A stretch of 64,000 nt of DNA from the NCBI GenBank assembly GCA_003339415.1, contig PDHQ01000057.1, positions 62,001 through 126,000 of the forward strand, given 5' to 3'. A program made the translations under genes and the position numbers. The notes under the pieces were generated by a model. The model did not search any database. It was given only the letters and a program-made list of their open reading frames with translations, and was not told where the DNA came from. This stretch comes from Ophiocordyceps camponoti-saundersi (nom. inval.) (lineage: Eukaryota; Ascomycota; Sordariomycetes; Hypocreales; Ophiocordycipitaceae). Numbering within the stretch: the stretch's first letter is position 1; the number at the start of each line of letters is the position of its first letter. Shown piece by piece: positions 37,950 through 49,260 of this stretch.

Positions 37950-39205
37950 ATATATTACGCGCTATAGTTTTCTCTTATTATTATACTTACCGTAAGTATC
38001 TCCTATTACTATACCCGCTATAGCTATTTTTTATAATTATCTCCCGCTACTATGCCCGCTATAGTTGTTTTCTTCCCCCGTATACCTGCTATAATTCCTG
38101 CCGCTATACTTATTATAGCTATCTTTTTATAGTTATCTCTTATTACTATACTTACTATAACTATTTTTTATAATTATCTCTTACTATTATACTTATTATA
38201 ATTATCTTCTTTTACTATACTTGCTATAGTTATTTTTTTATAATTATCTTCCGCTACTATGCCCGCTATAGCTATCTCTTTATAATTATCTCTTACTACT
38301 ATACCCGCTATAGCTATCTTTTATAATTATCTCCCGCTATTATACCTGCTATAATTATTTTTTTTTACTATACCTGCTATAGCTATCTTTTTATAATTAT
38401 CTCCCGCTATTATACTTACTATAGCTATCTTTTTATAATTATCTCCCGCTATTATACTTATTATAGCTATCTCTTATAGTTATCTCCCGCTATTATGCCC
38501 GCTATAGTTATCTCCCTTTACTATACCTACTATAACTATCTTTTTATAGTTATCTCTTACTATTATATACTTACTATAGCTATCTTTTTATAATTATCTC
38601 TTACCGCTATATACCCGCTATAAGTATCTTCTTCCCTTATATACCCGCTATAATTATTTTCTTCTCTTATATACCCGCTATAATTATTTTCTTCTTCTAT
38701 ATACTACCTGCTATAATTATCTTTTACCGCTATATACTTATTATAGTTACTCTTACTATACTTATTATAGCTATTTCTTATAGTTATTTTCCGCTACTAT
38801 ACCCGCTATAGCTATCTCTTATTATTATATTTACTATAATAATTTTCTTCCCTTATATACTTATTATAATTATCTTTTATAACTATATACTTATTATAAT
38901 TACTATTACTATGCCTGCTATAATAGTTTTCTTCCCTTATATACTTATTATAGTTATTATTATTATACCCGCTATAGTAGTTTTCTTCCCCTATATACCC
39001 GCTATAGTTACTACTATTATACTTATTATAATAGTTTTCTTCCCTTATATACTACCCGCTATAATTATCTTCTTCCCCTATATACCCGCTATAGTTATCT
39101 TTTTCCTCTATATATTACGCGCCGTAATTATCTTCTACCGCTATATACTTATTATAATTATTATTACTATACTTATTATAATAATCTCTTACTTTTATAT
39201 ATTTA
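37950..39205 (-). repeat. C-array 4, inverted (1.25 kb)
   Basis: Reverse-complement C units (TATAGCTATCTTTTATAATT / ATCTCCCGCTACTATACCCG). The later part has TTTTCTTCCCTTATATAC variants. A 108-codon open frame at 38911-39237 (MPAIIVFFPYI repeats) is a by-product of these units. Confidence 0.85.
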
Positions 39206-39207
39206 CT

Positions 39208-39355
39208 AAAAGGGGGATCTATAACCCCCCCTTATAAGTCTTACTAGCTAAATTCGAGCGTACTCCCGTAAATATAGCTATAATCGTAAAATATACTAAA
39301 ATTTAATTACTTTTTATATATAATTTTTATAAAATTAACTTACGCTATTATATAT
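39208..39355 (-). repeat. B-module 7 (inverted)
   Basis: Inverted copy with hairpin AGGGGGATCTATAACCCCCC. Confidence 0.85.
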
Positions 39356-39374
39356 TATTTAAATAAAAAATTAT

Positions 39375-39475
39375 ATTTTTAGTATATTTATTATAGCTAT
39401 TTTCTACCCTTATATACTTATTATAATTACTATTACTATACCTATTATAATAGTCTCTTACTCTTATATACCCGC
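39375..39475 (-). repeat. C-array fragment between B-modules 7 and 8
   Basis: About 100 bp of inverted C-type units (TTATAGCTATTTTCTACCCT and TATACCTATTATAATAGTC). Confidence 0.75.
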
Positions 39476-39625
39476 TAAAAAGGGGATTTATAACCCCCCC
39501 TTATAAGTCCTACTAGCTAAATTTAAGCGTACTCCCGTAAGTATAGCTTAATCGTAAAATATATTAGAATTTAATTATTTTTTATATATAATTTTTATAA
39601 AATCGATTTACGCTACTTAATAGCT
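39475..39625 (-). repeat. B-module 8 (inverted)
   Basis: Inverted copy with hairpin AAGGGGATTTATAACCCCCC. It borders the outer A-array, as B1 does on the left. Confidence 0.85.
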
Positions 39626-40941
39626 ATATATACCGGTATATTAATACTTATATATATATATATATAAGTACTTATATATATACCGGTGCTTATATATATA
39701 CTAATACTTAGCGTATATATTAATATACTAGTACTTATATATATATTAGTGCTTATATATATGCCGGTACCTAGCGTATATATTAGTACTTATATATACT
39801 AATATTTATATATATATTAGTACTTATATATATCGGTGCTTAGCGTATATATTAATACCTATATATATACTAGTATTTATATATACTAATACTTATATAT
39901 CGGTACCTAGCGTATATATTATTATATTAGTACTTATATATATACTAATACTTATATATACCGGTACTTATATGCTAGTACCTAGCGTATATACTAATAC
40001 TTATATATACTAATATATATATATACCGGTACCTAGCGTATATACCGGTACTTATATATACTAGTACTTATATATACTAGTACTTATATATACCGGTACT
40101 TATATATATACCGGTGCTTATATATACTAATACTTATATATATTAGTATATATATATACTAGTGCCTAGCGTATATACTAATATATATATATACCGGTGC
40201 TTATATATATTAGTATTTATATATATACCGGTGCTTATATATACCGGTATATACTAGTGCCGGTATATACCGGTACCCGGTATATATATTAGTATATTAG
40301 TACTTATATATACCGGTATTTATATATATATTAGTGCCCGGAGTATATATTAGTACTTATATATACTAATACTTAGCGTATATATTAATATATTAGTGTT
40401 TATATATATACCGGTGCTTATATATACTAGTGCCTAGCGTATATACTAGTACCTATATATACCGGTGCTTATATATATGCCGGTGCTTATATATACTAGT
40501 GCCTAGCGTATATACTAGTGCTTATATATATACTAGTACCTATATATACTAATACCTATATGCTAGTGCTTATATATATATTAATACTTATATATATATA
40601 TTAATACTTAGAGTATATACTAGTGCCTATATATATACTAGTACTTATATATATATACTAATACTTATATATACTAATACTTATATATATATACTAGTGC
40701 CTATATATGCTAGTGCTTATATATATGCCGGTACCTATATATATATACCGGTGCCTATATATACTAGTACTTATATATATATACTAGTGCTTATATATAC
40801 TTATACTTATATATGCCGGTGCTTATATATATATAAATACTTATATATATGCCGGTGCCTATATATATACTAGTGCTTATATATATATACTAATACCTAG
40901 AGTATATACTAGTACTTATATATACTTATACCCGGTATATA
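39626..40941. repeat. A-array 4 (right arm, inner part)
   Basis: Palindromic TATACTAGTATA/TATACCGGTATA array, mirror of A-array 1. The nested mariner splits it from A-array 5. Confidence 0.85.
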
Positions 40942-43900
40942 CACCTATCTACGTGAATGTTTGTCTGCTAAGGGAGAGGGGGGGGGGGGGGGGGGGGGGT
41001 GGGGGGGGTCAAGGGGCCCGTTTTTAGTGTTTTTAAGAGCTTATTTCAGCTAATCAAGCCGGGCAGGCCGGGTCACAGGGATATAGGAGGGAACCTATAA
41101 CTAAGCCGTATTTCCTAGGGAAGAGAGGTATCTATAGGTTAATATAAGATAGTGAGAGTGTGAGGCTATAGGTTAGGCTTATAGGGGACGTTTTTAGTAT
41201 TTTAAGGCTACCGGCCGGGGTATTTTTAGTATTTTCTGATAGCCCGGTAGTAAGGCTACGAGTAAGGCTAACGATTAGGCTTAATAACGCTATTTTTAGT
41301 ATTTTCTAGTAAATTATATACCCCCCTTTAGCCTCGATTACGGCCTTAATCCTCTTAGGTATTAAGTTAATAAGGGATTTAAAATAATCCCCGCTTAACG
41401 ACTCCTATACCTCTATTATAGCTATCTTAAGGTCCTTGCTACTTAGCCTGCCCTCGGGATATCTCTAATCGATAGAAAACTTTATCTACGACTAGGCGTT
41501 CTTAATAGGGGAGAGATTAGGGCTACGGGCCGGCTACTTAGCTAGGTTACCTCCGGGGAATAAGGTCGCGATAAGATCTATCGTAGCTTTTACTTTATAT
41601 ATAAGGGCGTTATCTTATTAAATTATAGATACCCTAGCCGGCTAACGCCTCTAGAAGCTTGCAAAAAGGGGTAAAATTCTCTTATAATAGCCCTCCCCTT
41701 TAATTATACCCTAACCTTTTTACTATATAAGGCCTAGGCCCCTCTTACGGCCCCGGAAATAACCCTAAAATATCTATCTATTAGCTTTTTATTTAATATA
41801 TATAAATTTAATCGGGTTATCGTTTAGAATTTAGTAAGCTTTATATATAAAAGCCGGATAAGGGAGGGGAATATCGTGGCCTTAAAAAATAAAGGGGGAA
41901 AATAAAGGGGAAAAAGAAAGGGATAACCTACCCTCGAAGAGGGTAACCTAACCACGCTCTCTAATACTATTAACCTAGGTCTTATTAGACTATATCTACA
42001 TAGCCTAATCTTCCTTCGTAAGATATTAATATTCGAGGGCGAATTAAAGCCTCTTTTCCCGGGCTTTAGGGGGTAGATAAATAGCGCTGCGTTATCTCTT
42101 ATAGTAGGCTCCTACCGATTTTAGGGCTCTTATAATAGCCCCCGGGCTATACGGTAATAGCTTAGGGATAGTATTACGTAGCTTATAGGGGGCTATAAAT
42201 CGAGTTACCTTCCGTAGCGTATTAATTAGCTTTTTAAACCGGTCCCTTACGTCCGGAGGGATAATTAAGGGGCGGCTATAATTATAATATCCTAGCTTAA
42301 GGGGTTAACGAAGAGCATAGGAAACCTAGGAAGATAAATACGTTAAGATTAGGGGATTAAGATAGCCGTAATTAAGTAGTTAATTTACCTACTATTATAT
42401 AAGTTTTAGGGTAATAGCGATATTATTATTTAATATACCCCTAGCCTCCTTAAGGGTCCTAATTATAAGCCGTTAGTCCCTTATTATTAAGGCTAATTTT
42501 TTCCTTACCGTAATAGCTTTATCCGGCATATCCTTTTCTATATCCTCTCCCTTAGCGTTAACGTTATCGTTATCGCCCTAAGCCCCCTCCTATCTACCCT
42601 CTCCTTAGCTAGCCCCTAGTCTTATATCTAAGGGCGACGAAGGGCCGCCGGGGCCGGGTGCCTAGCCTACTACTAAATTAGCGATAGCCTTACCTTAGCT
42701 AGCGGCGGTGCCGCCGGCGTTAGCGGAGGGGGCGGTAGCGGTACTAACGGGCCCCGTAGCGGTAGGCGGAGGGGGGGGGGTTCGGGGAACGACTCTATTA
42801 TCGTCTCGAGATCGGCTAGGTCTATTATAGGGGTCGAGGGGGGGGGGGGCGTTATCGATAGCGGCGTTATCGGATAAGGGAGAGGTATTATAGGGGGGGT
42901 TAGCTACTAAGGTATCCTATTATCCTCGGCCTCCTCCTTAGCCCTAAGGCTAAGAAAGATAACTATCGCTAGTAGCTATAAGTATAGGGCCTTAATTATA
43001 AGGTACTATCGATAAGGGGGGTAATCTAAATATATATTAATCGATTAATTAATCGGTAAGGTAGTAATATTAATAATCTTAATATTAGTAATAATATTAA
43101 AAAGAGGGAAAAGGGGGGGGTCTCTAGTTAGTAGCTAGCTAAGATATAGAAGATATAGGCTTAGGAACCTAATCCCTAATAAATTATATAATATCCGGCT
43201 TTCCTAAAAAGGAGGGATATATTATAATAAGACGTAGCGCCGAGTATAATATTAATCCGGATAAAAAATTATAGTAAGTATTATAGTATATACTTAGACT
43301 TATCGCTCTTTTTTATAGATAACTACTATCTATAATAGTTTATTATTATAGCCGTTAAATTCCTTAGTAGATAGGCTTTCGAATACTTCTATTAGCTTCT
43401 CTATATCTCTCTTCTACGTAAAGTAATAGTCGATTAAAGATCGTAAGTTTGCTAAGTATCTAGTAATAACCTTAAATTAAGGGGGCGATAGCGGTAAGAA
43501 CTTTAATACCTTATAACTTCGTATCTAGAAGGCTATAGTAGATAAAAGTAGTACTATTTAACTTATCTTCTTCCGCTTTATCTAAAGGTATAGCTCTTAT
43601 TTAGATTAATCGCGATTTACTATTATAATAGGATAATTAAGATAGAATCTTACCTTATTATTATCTTTAGCCTTATATAGCCTCGCCTCGCCGGCCGGCA
43701 TCACGGGTTCTAGCCTTACGCTACGCGGCACCGGCTTCTAGAATAGGAGAAATAAAGGTCTTATAATAACCTCTAGCTACCTCTATTCCCTAGGAAATAC
43801 GGTGTAGCCGTAGGTTCCTCTCTATACCCCCTCTCGGCAGCCCTTATATCCGTATAAAATACTAAATTACCTAGCCGCCCGGACTATCGGCAGCCTTATT

Positions 43901-44096
43901 TATTAGGTCCTAGGACGACCTATAGATACCTCTCTTCCCTAGGAAATACCGTATAGCTATAGGTTCCTTCCTATATCCCTGAGACCTCCGCCGGGCCGGT
44001 TACGATTAGCTGCAACAAGCTTGAAGGCGCCCTCCCTAGCCCCCCCCCCCCCTCCCCCCCTCTCCCTTAGCAGACAAACATTCACGTAGATAGGTA
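40942..44096 (-). mobile_element. Nested Tc1/mariner element (~3.15 kb), RIP-decayed
   Basis: Ends are inverted copies: ACCTATCTACGTGAATGTTT and TTGTCTGCTAAGGGAGAGGG at the left, mirrored at 44061-44095. Both ends lie in TATA sequence, consistent with a TA target duplication. The inverted similarity continues inside (CAGGGATATAGGAGGGAACC near 41,079 against the mirror near 43,980). The terminal ~100 bp keep CpA/TpG, while the interior is RIP-mutated. It is longer than a usual 1.3-2 kb Tc1 element because of extended subterminal and low-complexity regions. Confidence 0.88.
41306..42400 (-). pseudogene. Tc1/mariner DDE transposase pseudogene
   Basis: On the minus strand the C-terminal part reads without frameshift; only RIP-type stops and substitutions occur. 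Visible blocks are SIIQQDNALIYKVKATIDLI (second catalytic Asp, about 41,570-41,630), FPGGNLAKxPARSPNLSPIK (the third catalytic position of SPDLNPIE, now Asn, about 41,500-41,560), DYFKSLINLIPKRIKAVIEA and KGGYIIY, ending with a stop at 41306-41308. TAA/TAG at former Q and W codons, and the Asp-to-Asn change, are what RIP would produce. The N-terminal boundary is approximate; upstream to about 43,000 is low-complexity G/C-rich sequence that may be a divergent N-terminus. Confidence 0.85.
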
Positions 44097-45404
44097 TATA
44101 TACTAGTATTTATATATATATTAGTATTTATATATATATATACCGGTATATATATACCGGTGCTTATATATGCCCGTGCTTATATATACTAGTACTTATA
44201 TATATACTAATACTTATATATATACCGGTGTTTATATATATACTAATACTTATATACTAGTGCTTAGCGTATATGCCGGTGCTTATATATATATTAATAC
44301 TTATATATACCGGTGCTTATATACTAATGCTTAGTATATATACTAGTGCTTATATATACTAGTGCTTATATATCGGTGCTCGGCGTATATACTAATATAC
44401 TAGTACTTATATATATATTAATACTTATATATACCGGTGCTTATATATCGGTGCTCAGCGTATATATTAGTATACCGGTGCTTATATATATATTAATACT
44501 TATATATACTAGTGCTTATATATTAGTACTTATATATATACTAGTACTTATATATATACCGGTGCTTATATATATACTAGTACTTATATATATATTAGTG
44601 CTTATATATATACCGGTGCTTATATACCGGTGCTTAATATATATACTAATACTTATATATACTAGTGCTTATATATTAATACCCGGCGTATATATTAGTA
44701 TACCGGTACTTATATATATATTAATACTTATATATATTAATACTTATATACCGGTACCTAGCGTATATATTAATACCTATATATACCGGTGCTTATATAT
44801 ACTAATACCTAATATATATATTAATACTTATATATATTAGTACTTATATATATATACTAGTATTAGTATATACTAATATTTAGCGTATATACTAATATAT
44901 ATATTAATACTTATATATACCGGTACTTATATATACTAATACTTAGCGTATATATTAGTATATATACTAATACTTATATATGCCGGTACCCGGCGTATAT
45001 ACTAATACTTATATATACTAATACCTAGCGTATATACTAGTACTTATATATACCGGTGCCTAGCGTATATATTAATACTTATATATATACCGGTACTTAT
45101 ATATATATCGGTACTTAGCGTATATATTAGTGCTTATATATATACTAATACCTAGTATATATATTAGTATATATACCGGTACTTATATATACTAGTATTT
45201 AGCATATATACTAATATATATACTAATACTTATATATATACTAATACTTATATATACTAATATTTATATATTAATACTTAGTATATATATTAATATATAT
45301 ACTAATACTTATATATATATTAATACTTATATATACTAATATTTATATACCGGTACTTAGCGTATATATTAATATCTATATATACCGGTGCCTATATATA
45401 TTAA
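44097..45404. repeat. A-array 5 (right arm, outer part)
   Basis: Continuation of the outer palindromic array after the mariner insertion, up to the right terminal inverted repeat. Open frames here (for example 44346-44840) are repeat by-products. Confidence 0.85.
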
Positions 45405-45645
45405 TATTAGCGTATAGCTACCGTAATTATTTTCCGTAATTCGTAGCGGCTATTAAACGCGAAGCGCGCTTAAGAAAATTAGGTATTTAGGGACTATAAG
45501 TAATATTTTTTTTTCTAGGACTTTATATTACTATTATATAGCGTAGCGTAGTACGGAAAAAATATCTTAGTAATTCGGTACGTATTGCTTAATTTAGGAA
45601 TATCGTGTCTAATAGGAATAGGTGCCGTGGCAAATATAAATACTC
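45405..45645 (-). repeat. Right long terminal inverted repeat of the giant element
   Basis: Inverted partner of 16569-16800: AATTCGTAGCGGC, AAGCGCGCTTAAG, TAGCGTAGCGTAGTACGG, and the intact end ATAGGAATAGGTGCCGTGGC. Confidence 0.88.
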
Positions 45646-45653
45646 TCTAGGAT
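45646..45653. repeat. Right 8-bp target-site duplication TCTAGGAT
   Basis: Perfect copy of 16085-16092, directly after AATACTC. Confidence 0.92.
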
Positions 45654-48060
45654 TCCCCTTGGGGGAGGGGAGTATCGGCCGAATACCGCAGTTGCTGTAT
45701 GTATGTACGCGTATGTCACCCCCCATAGGTACCTACCTAGGTAGGGTAGAAGCAGATGGATGGAAAGACGAGACGATGAGAAATATCCTTGATCCCTGAG
45801 GCTGCCATCAAAGGCAAGCAAGCCGCTCGTGATACTGACTTGATCTGGGTAAAGTACCAAGGCAGGCAAGTAGGTCCCTGACCTCCGCATCGGGATGACC
45901 TCGGCTCAGCTGTCCCAACTACCTTCTCTCGCGTTACTCATCATTCATCAACACCACTACTACTGCCACTCTACTGCCAGTCTGCAACCACCATCGTCGT
46001 CGTCGTCGTCGTCATCATCATCATCATCGTCACCTCTATCATCGTCACCACCATCATCACCATCATCACTGCCAATCCCTCACACCAATCGACATCCCCA
46101 ATGTCCTCCCTCACCCAACAACAGCAACAACAGACTAATATACACACCCTCCCTCATCTCCGCTCATCTCCCCCATCTCCCCCCCCTTCCCCGCCACCAC
46201 ATCTCTCGGTCCCGACTCCGATCGACCCCCCATCTCCCCTCCCCTCCCCTCCCCTCCCCTCCCCTTCCTTTTTCCCACCCATCTTCCACTCACTCCCCTT
46301 TCTCCAGTCCCCTTTATCTTCTTCTCCTTTCAAAAAGCAACAGCCACCAACAGACTCGAAATACACCCCTCCCTCTTTGTTTTTTATTTACCGACTGGCC
46401 TTGTCTACGGACGCCACCGCCTCCAACGATGAAGATGATCCAACCCATATATAGGTAGGTAGGTAGGCATATATATCCGTACATGCACACATCATACATA
46501 CATGATACATATGCATCTCCAATTTTTGCAACGTAAAACAAAAGCAAGCCCAAGAGATGCTACATGCAAACGTGACAATAGAAGAAAAAAAAAAACATCA
46601 TTCAAATCTCATATCGCTGATGAGCCACTTACTTACTTACCTACCTACCTATTCACGCAGTAGACGCCCTCACCTACATACAGTATATGACATACCCAAA
46701 ACATCATCTCCCAAAGAGACAACATCTCTCTCTCCCCCATAACCAGAACCCACCACCGCTTGGGCCCTTGACGCCCTTTTTCCCCTCCCCCAGATCCAAG
46801 ACTTTACCCGAGCCCGTGGCCTGAGCTCTGGGAAAAAAGGGCAGGGCAGGGCAGGGGCAGAAAAAGAAGAACAAGTCATGCTCTGAGACAAGCTCGAGAG
46901 CCAAGAAAGGAAAAAAAAAAAGTGACAGACAGACAGACAGGCACGAAACAGGAACGAAACCCCTGCCTGCCTGTCTCCCTCGTCCCCGTTCGTATCTTCT
47001 CTCCCTCTTTCGTATACCCTCTCCCCGTCTCTCTCTCTCCATCCCCCCCCCGTTTCTCACAGACACCCTCACGCACCGACACTCAAATGCAGCTTTGCCA
47101 AATAAGAAGAGCAAAAGCAAAAAAAAAAAGACACTTCTCACCTTTCTTCTGTCTTCCCACTTTTCATGCAGCCGCTTTGGCTTCTCGCCCAGTCTTTTTT
47201 CCTCACTCTTACCTTGTTTCCTTTTTGCTTCGTTGTTCTCTCCTTCTCTCACCACTTTTCGACGTGTCACCGCAGCCATTCCACTGCTAGAATAATCTTC
47301 GTCATACAAGGCAGTCTCATAGAGGTGTAGGTGTCAGGATTTCCTCGACTTAGTAGATTACAGCGTAATATGCTACAGGTACATTGTGCCCTTCTACCTC
47401 CGGGCAGGGGTACACATCGCGCGCCCTCCCTCTGTCGGCTCCCCATTATCGAGCCTTCTTGCATATACCTTCGTTTCCACCGTTAAAACATGCTGACCAG
47501 AATGTAGTCCTCAAATATTCGAGGTCTCGGGTTGTAAAGTGACGTATGTATGCTTGGCCGTGGCTTCGCCTTTCCCCGGATTGGATATCACAGTTTGGCT
47601 CCCCTAGCCCGCAGTTGAGCCATTTCATTTCCCGCGGTGCCCAAGAAAAAAAAGAGAAGACAAGAAAAATGTAAGAGAAGGAACCATGTACGCCAGGACG
47701 TGATGAAACAGATAGGCCCTGGCTTGTAAGAGAACAAAAAAATCTACCAGAAGGTGGGAAAGGAAGTAGGTGGTGATCACAAGATTAGGATTTTCGCTCC
47801 ACGGTAAAAAAAGGGAGTGACGCCAGACCAGCCGAAGGGGGGGGGGGGGGGGCCAAGGGGCGCCGGTGCCGGACTGGTGCAGCGAGGGAGAGGGACCCGT
47901 GTACTGACGCCGGGTCCGACAGGGAAACCACTTCTCCGCTACCAACGCTCAAGGGCGAAGGGGGGGGGATGAACGGATACGTGAGACGACGACACAGTGT
48001 TGGCGGAGAGCTCAGGGACGGCTTTTCTTTCTCTCCACATGACTTGGACGGTGATCCTCG
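45654..48060. other. Intergenic region right of the giant element
   Basis: Normal-composition sequence with microsatellites: GTC/ATC repeats at 45993-46030, a CCCCT repeat at 46230-46265, GGTA at 46455-46468 and a 17-bp G run near 47838. It probably contains the 3' UTR of the C2H2 gene. Open frames here are S/P- or K-rich low complexity, and I support no gene. Confidence 0.5.
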
Positions 48061-49260
48061 TCAGTAGTCGTCGCATCGTTTGTCCGCCATTTTCGACTTG
48101 GGCGGAGCCCGACGCTTGCGACTTCGCTCCTCTTGCTCGATAACTGGCACGGCGGCTGGGATGAACTCGACGCCGCGGTTTCGGCTGTTAGGCCTGGCGT
48201 GCAGCTTCCGGTGGTTGTTGAGGTTGTCTTGACGGTTGAACTGGTCCTTGCCGCAGAACTCGCAAGAAAAACGATTGGGGCCCTCGCCATGAAAGCTGTA
48301 GATTGTGTGTTAGCATGCTGGGAGACCTTTCTCAAAAACCGAGACGCAGAGTAAAAGAACTCACGTTTGCTTGTGACGCTTCAAGTGCTCGTTGCGTCGA
48401 AAGGCCTTGTGGCATCCGGGATAGTCGCACTTGCACATGGCACGACGGACAACATCGACGGCGGTTGTGTCACTCTGACCCGCAGCCTTTCTTGAGGCGC
48501 GGATCTGAGCACGTTGAAGCTCCGTTGTCTTGCGCTGGATCTCGTGAACCATGATCTTGCGGTGGGCTCGCAGCCGACCAGGAGAAGGTGGGCCGTGCAG
48601 GTGGAAGCGATCGAGGGGGGACTGAGACTGGCGCTCAATGTCAAGAGCTTCTAGGTCGTGGGACGGCAAGCCCTTGGGGGGTTGCTGTGGGGGAAAGAAG
48701 GAAATGGGGCTGTCATTGGCGCAGGACCAAGTCGACGAGGAGTCGGCCATGTCGGAGCCGGAGAGGCTGTGTGTGGGCGTCATCATGAAAGGGGCAGCTG
48801 GTCCCATGGCGGTGGTGGTGTGAGGCGAGATAGAATACATGGGGTAGATGCCCGAAGGCGTGACAGAGCCGCCCATGGGGTGCTGGGAGGCCATGTTCAT
48901 GTCAAGCATGTGGTCGTAGTCTGGAGTAGCGATGCCTTCGGGCTTGCGCATGGGGGTGCTGGGCAAGCTGTTGGCAAAGGGTACCTGATCGGGATCGGGC
49001 TTCACAGAGCCGAAGACGTACTTTGACATGTTGGTGCTCGACGACGGCGTCAGCTCGCCGGCATTGGATTGGGCGAAAGAGGAGCCGTCAAAGTCGAGGC
49101 TGAGTTCGTGCGGTGTCGAACGTCTGGATGTGGGGGTGAAGGGGTCGTAGGCCGACGAGGCCGACGAGAAGCTCGTGCCGGCCGAAGGGCACGACATGGC
49201 TTGGCTGCACATGCTGAAGCTGTCGTCCATGTCGAACCGAAAATCCGAGTCGAATTGCAT
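48061..49260 (-). CDS. C2H2 zinc-finger transcription factor (two fingers)
   Basis: Nuclear DNA-binding regulator. Exon 1 is 48365-49260 and exon 2 is 48061-48295, with a 69-bp intron inside the first finger, giving 376 residues. The first ~230 residues are S/T/P/M-rich and probably a regulatory or activation region (MQFDSDFRFDMDDSFSM start, STPMRKPEG and TPTHSLSGS segments). Finger 1 uses C278, C283, H296 and H301 (CDYPGCHKAFRRNEHLKRH). Finger 2 uses C310, C313, H327 and H331 (CEFCGKDQFNRQDNLNNHRK). A basic tail ERSRKRRAPPKSK (about residues 355-367) is a likely nuclear-localisation signal. The finger pair resembles regulators of fungal development, but I do not recognise a definite orthologue; it does not match the BrlA finger pattern. 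The neighbouring DNA is gene-poor on both sides. Confidence 0.92.

Larger units (their letters stand above)
16093..45645. mobile_element. Giant TIR transposon (~29.5 kb), RIP-degraded, 8-bp TSD
   Basis: The left end (AAGTATTTATATT, interrupted by a nested short element, then TGCCACGGCACC from 16569) and the right end (GGTGCCGTGGCAAATA up to AATACTC at 45645) are inverted copies. They lie between perfect 8-bp duplications. The inverted similarity extends inward for about 240 bp (16569 to about 16800 against about 45405 to 45645). Both ends are RIP-altered versions of one end of the short elements in this window, so all belong to one family. Length without the nested short element is about 29.09 kb. 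The interior is almost free of CpA and TpG and has no intact gene. It contains A-B-C repeat cassettes, satellites, a decayed reading frame and a nested mariner. An 8-bp duplication fits hAT, Mutator-like, P or KDZ elements; no transposase is readable enough to decide. Starship elements are unlikely: no long-TIR/8-bp pattern is known for them and no captain gene is seen. Confidence 0.9.

Noticed and set aside
38911..39237. 108-codon frame of MPAIIVFFPYI-type repeats
   Set aside because: It lies in an inverted C-array and simply translates the repeat unit; stops are absent by chance.
16800..45400. CRISPR-like repeat-spacer structure in the C-arrays
   Set aside because: Units are contiguous, degenerate and eukaryotic in context; there are no unique spacers of constant length and no cas genes.
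16093..45645. Centromere or ordinary AT-rich isochore
   Set aside because: Exact TIRs and a perfect 8-bp duplication show a single insertion. A centromere would not be bounded this way.
16093..45645. Starship element
   Set aside because: No tyrosine-recombinase captain gene is visible at either end and the long-TIR/8-bp TSD pattern is different; RIP could hide a captain, so this is not absolute.
45895..46458. 187-codon S/P-rich open frame
   Set aside because: Composition follows CATCAT and CCCCT microsatellites; no domain and a complementary frame is equally open.
46704..47309. 201-codon minus-strand frame rich in R, E, K
   Set aside because: Purine-rich low-complexity DNA opens several frames at once; no family features.
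48061..49260. Orthologue of conidiation regulator BrlA
   Set aside because: The finger sequences and spacing differ from the known BrlA pattern, so only a generic C2H2 call is made.
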